From assembly GCA_002720635.1 (NCBI GenBank), contig PBJD01000026.1, positions 1 to 47,907 on the forward strand: a stretch of DNA of 47,907 bases. Reading direction: 5' to 3'. Below the pieces are notes generated by a model that ran no database searches, was not told where the DNA came from, and saw nothing but the letters and a program-made list of their open reading frames with translations. Positions 45,916 through 47,907 of this stretch are shown here, in pieces (the stretch's first letter is position 1; the number at the start of each line of letters is the position of its first letter). This DNA is from Flavobacteriales bacterium. Lineage in GTDB: Bacteria; Bacteroidota; Bacteroidia; Flavobacteriales_C; GCA-002722245. The position numbers and the translations under genes were made by a program.

Positions 45916-47907
45916 GTGAAGAAAATATATTTCATAATTCTATGCTTAATTTCTGTGTTTTCTCAGGCACAAAATTTTCAAGGAAAAGTGATTGACAAAA
46001 TGACGCGTTTGCCGATTCCTTTTGCAAATATCGTCTGGATTACACACCAGGTAGGTACAGTTGCAAATATTAATGGACATTTTGAAATTATTAAATTTGC
46101 TGATGATACTTTATCATTTTCAGCAATTGGCTATCGAGAATTAAAATTATTATCAACTGATTTTCCTGTCAATGGTCAAATAGAACTTATAAATAAAAGT
46201 GAAGTATTGGGCGATGTTCAAATTAAAGTCAGAAAAAAAAGAAGAAAAAGAAGACAGGATAAATCATATTTGTTGCATCAGTCTATTGCAAAAAACAGAT
46301 TGAAAAATAACCTGAAAAAAAAGCCATACTATGACTGTGAGGTGTACAACAAAATAGAAGTTGATCTAAATAATGTAGATTCGACTACTAAAAATTCACT
46401 TTTATTTAAACCTATAGGCTTCGTATTTGACCACCCTGATACAGTAAGCTTGAAAAAACCTTTTTCCCCGATTTTTTTTAGTGAAGGTTTTTCAAACTAC
46501 TATTTTAAAAAAGGAAGTGGAGAGAAAGAAGTGGTTTTGGCTTCTAAAAATGCTGGAATAAAAATTCCCTCAGTTGCAAAATATACTGGTAATGTATACA
46601 CGGACTTTAATATTTACAATAATTATTTAAGAATATTTCAAAAGCAATTCGTTTCCCCTTTGGCACAAGGAAGCTGGCTTTCTTACAAGTACTTTATTAC
46701 TGATTCTTTGAAATCAGGAGATACTACATTTTACAGATTGGATTTTAAACCAAGAAGAGAGGAAGATCTGGCATTTGATGGGTATTTAATAACTGACGAT
46801 AAATCACATGGATTGAATGAGATTAAATTAAGTATTCCAAAACGTTGTAACATTAATTTTATTGAAGAATTTGAGATAAAGCAAAAATATACGTTAATGG
46901 ATTCAGTGTGGGTTTTAGAGTATGAGTCAATTTTAATCGATGTGAATCCATTGCAAAAGTCTTATGGTTTCTACATTCAAAAAAATACACACTGGATGAA
47001 TTATTCGTTTAATGAAAATCAAAATGATATCTTTTTTACTGCTGCAGAAAAAACTGAAGTCAGAGATTCCGCCTATGAATATGGTGATGTTCTTTTAGAA
47101 AAATATCGTCCTGAAAAACTGGACACTTCTGAAAAATCAATTTATTCTGATATTGATAGTGCAATGAATACAATGTATTTGAAGGTAATTCAAAATCTCA
47201 GCTTAATGGCCTATACAGGGTATTATCCATTTAAGTATTGGGAATACGGACCATATTATACAACATATAGTTTTAACAATATAGAAGGACAACGTTTAAG
47301 AGCGGGGTTTCAAACAACACAGAATTTATTGAAATATTGGCGGATTAATGGGCATGTAGCTCATGGAGTTGGTGATAAGATCACGAAGTATAAAGGGTTG
47401 GTTACTAAATATTATGGTTTTGATAAGTGGAGATTTATCGAATTTGAACATTTAAATGACTTTAAAATTTTAAGTGCAAGTGATAATGCCTTTCAGGAAG
47501 ATAATATTTTGGCTTCTCTTACAAGGCGAGTTGATCCACGGTATACGCACACTATTCGTTCTCGATTTACCTGGTCTCATGAATGGTTTAATGGAATTAA
47601 TAATTCATTAGAGTTAAAAACTGAAAAATTAATTCCATTGGGAAGTTTAATCTACAGAACTTCAAATGATCAATTTGTTGATGATCTGCGTACTTATACT
47701 GTCAAATTTGGCGGAAGATTAGCTGTAGATGAAAAATTTGTTCGGTATGGGTTTAGAAGATTAAGCCTTAGTACTCGAAATCCAAGATTAGATTACTCGT
47801 ATACGTATGGGATGAAATTTAAAGGGCTTGGTTATGAGTTCCATAAGCTGGAATTTGATATTGCTGATCGCTATTTTTTCGGTTTTTTCGGCTTTTTAGA
47901 TGTTAAA
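45916..47907 (+). CDS. DUF5686 / CarboxypepD_reg-like outer membrane protein (partial, 3' end outside window)
   Basis: Open frame from GTG 45916: VKKIYFIILCLISVFSQAQNFQGKVIDKMTRLPIPFANIVWITHQVGTVANINGHFEI..., then a long beta-rich region to the window edge. Not in the ORF track because no stop is in the window. Confidence 0.82.
   Translation, partial: MKKIYFIILCLISVFSQAQNFQGKVIDKMTRLPIPFANIVWITHQVGTVANINGHFEIIKFADDTLSFSAIGYRELKLLSTDFPVNGQIELINKSEVLGDVQIKVRKKRRKRRQDKSYLLHQSIAKNRLKNNLKKKPYYDCEVYNKIEVDLNNVDSTTKNSLLFKPIGFVFDHPDTVSLKKPFSPIFFSEGFSNYYFKKGSGEKEVVLASKNAGIKIPSVAKYTGNVYTDFNIYNNYLRIFQKQFVSPLAQGSWLSYKYFITDSLKSGDTTFYRLDFKPRREEDLAFDGYLITDDKSHGLNEIKLSIPKRCNINFIEEFEIKQKYTLMDSVWVLEYESILIDVNPLQKSYGFYIQKNTHWMNYSFNENQNDIFFTAAEKTEVRDSAYEYGDVLLEKYRPEKLDTSEKSIYSDIDSAMNTMYLKVIQNLSLMAYTGYYPFKYWEYGPYYTTYSFNNIEGQRLRAGFQTTQNLLKYWRINGHVAHGVGDKITKYKGLVTKYYGFDKWRFIEFEHLNDFKILSASDNAFQEDNILASLTRRVDPRYTHTIRSRFTWSHEWFNGINNSLELKTEKLIPLGSLIYRTSNDQFVDDLRTYTVKFGGRLAVDEKFVRYGFRRLSLSTRNPRLDYSYTYGMKFKGLGYEFHKLEFDIADRYFFGFFGFLDVK

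Overview
AT-rich chromosomal window from a Bacteroidota (Flavobacteriales-like) genome. It is mostly compact housekeeping operons. I recognise: tRNA-Leu(TAG); tig-clpP-clpX-SIS isomerase-lipB; gdhA and a bactofilin; a hemerythrin-domain protein divergent from a B12-dependent class II RNR; TlyA; an RsbU-like PP2C phosphatase; efp-lpxA-lpxC/fabZ-lpxD-HD hydrolase divergent from the type IX secretion regulator porX; tsaE; an alanine dehydrogenase-like gene; rluD; a PASTA protein; a LOG-family protein; uvrA; an envelope/exopolysaccharide block (lytic transglycosylase, WecA/MraY-like, rfbC, Wzc-like tyrosine kinase, Wza-like export protein, GT4, asnB); an ECF sigma factor with a membrane partner carrying a TonB-C-like domain; and the 5' part of a DUF5686/CarboxypepD_reg-like gene. 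I found no prophage, transposon, CRISPR array or convincing new multi-gene defence system. The best second-look items are: (i) the HD hydrolase next to porX has no ATG/GTG/TTG start upstream of its conserved N-terminus; (ii) a perfect 8-1-8 bp palindrome sits about 27 bp upstream of a TATATTTG -7 box, like an activator-dependent promoter; (iii) a (Tyr-Gly)10 tail on the BY-kinase is encoded by a slippage-prone DNA repeat; (iv) the sigma factor/TonB-C-domain partner pair; (v) a membrane-type protein with TSP3-like repeats ends in an EF-hand-like module rather than a visible OmpA domain. All family calls come from reading motifs, not from database searches.
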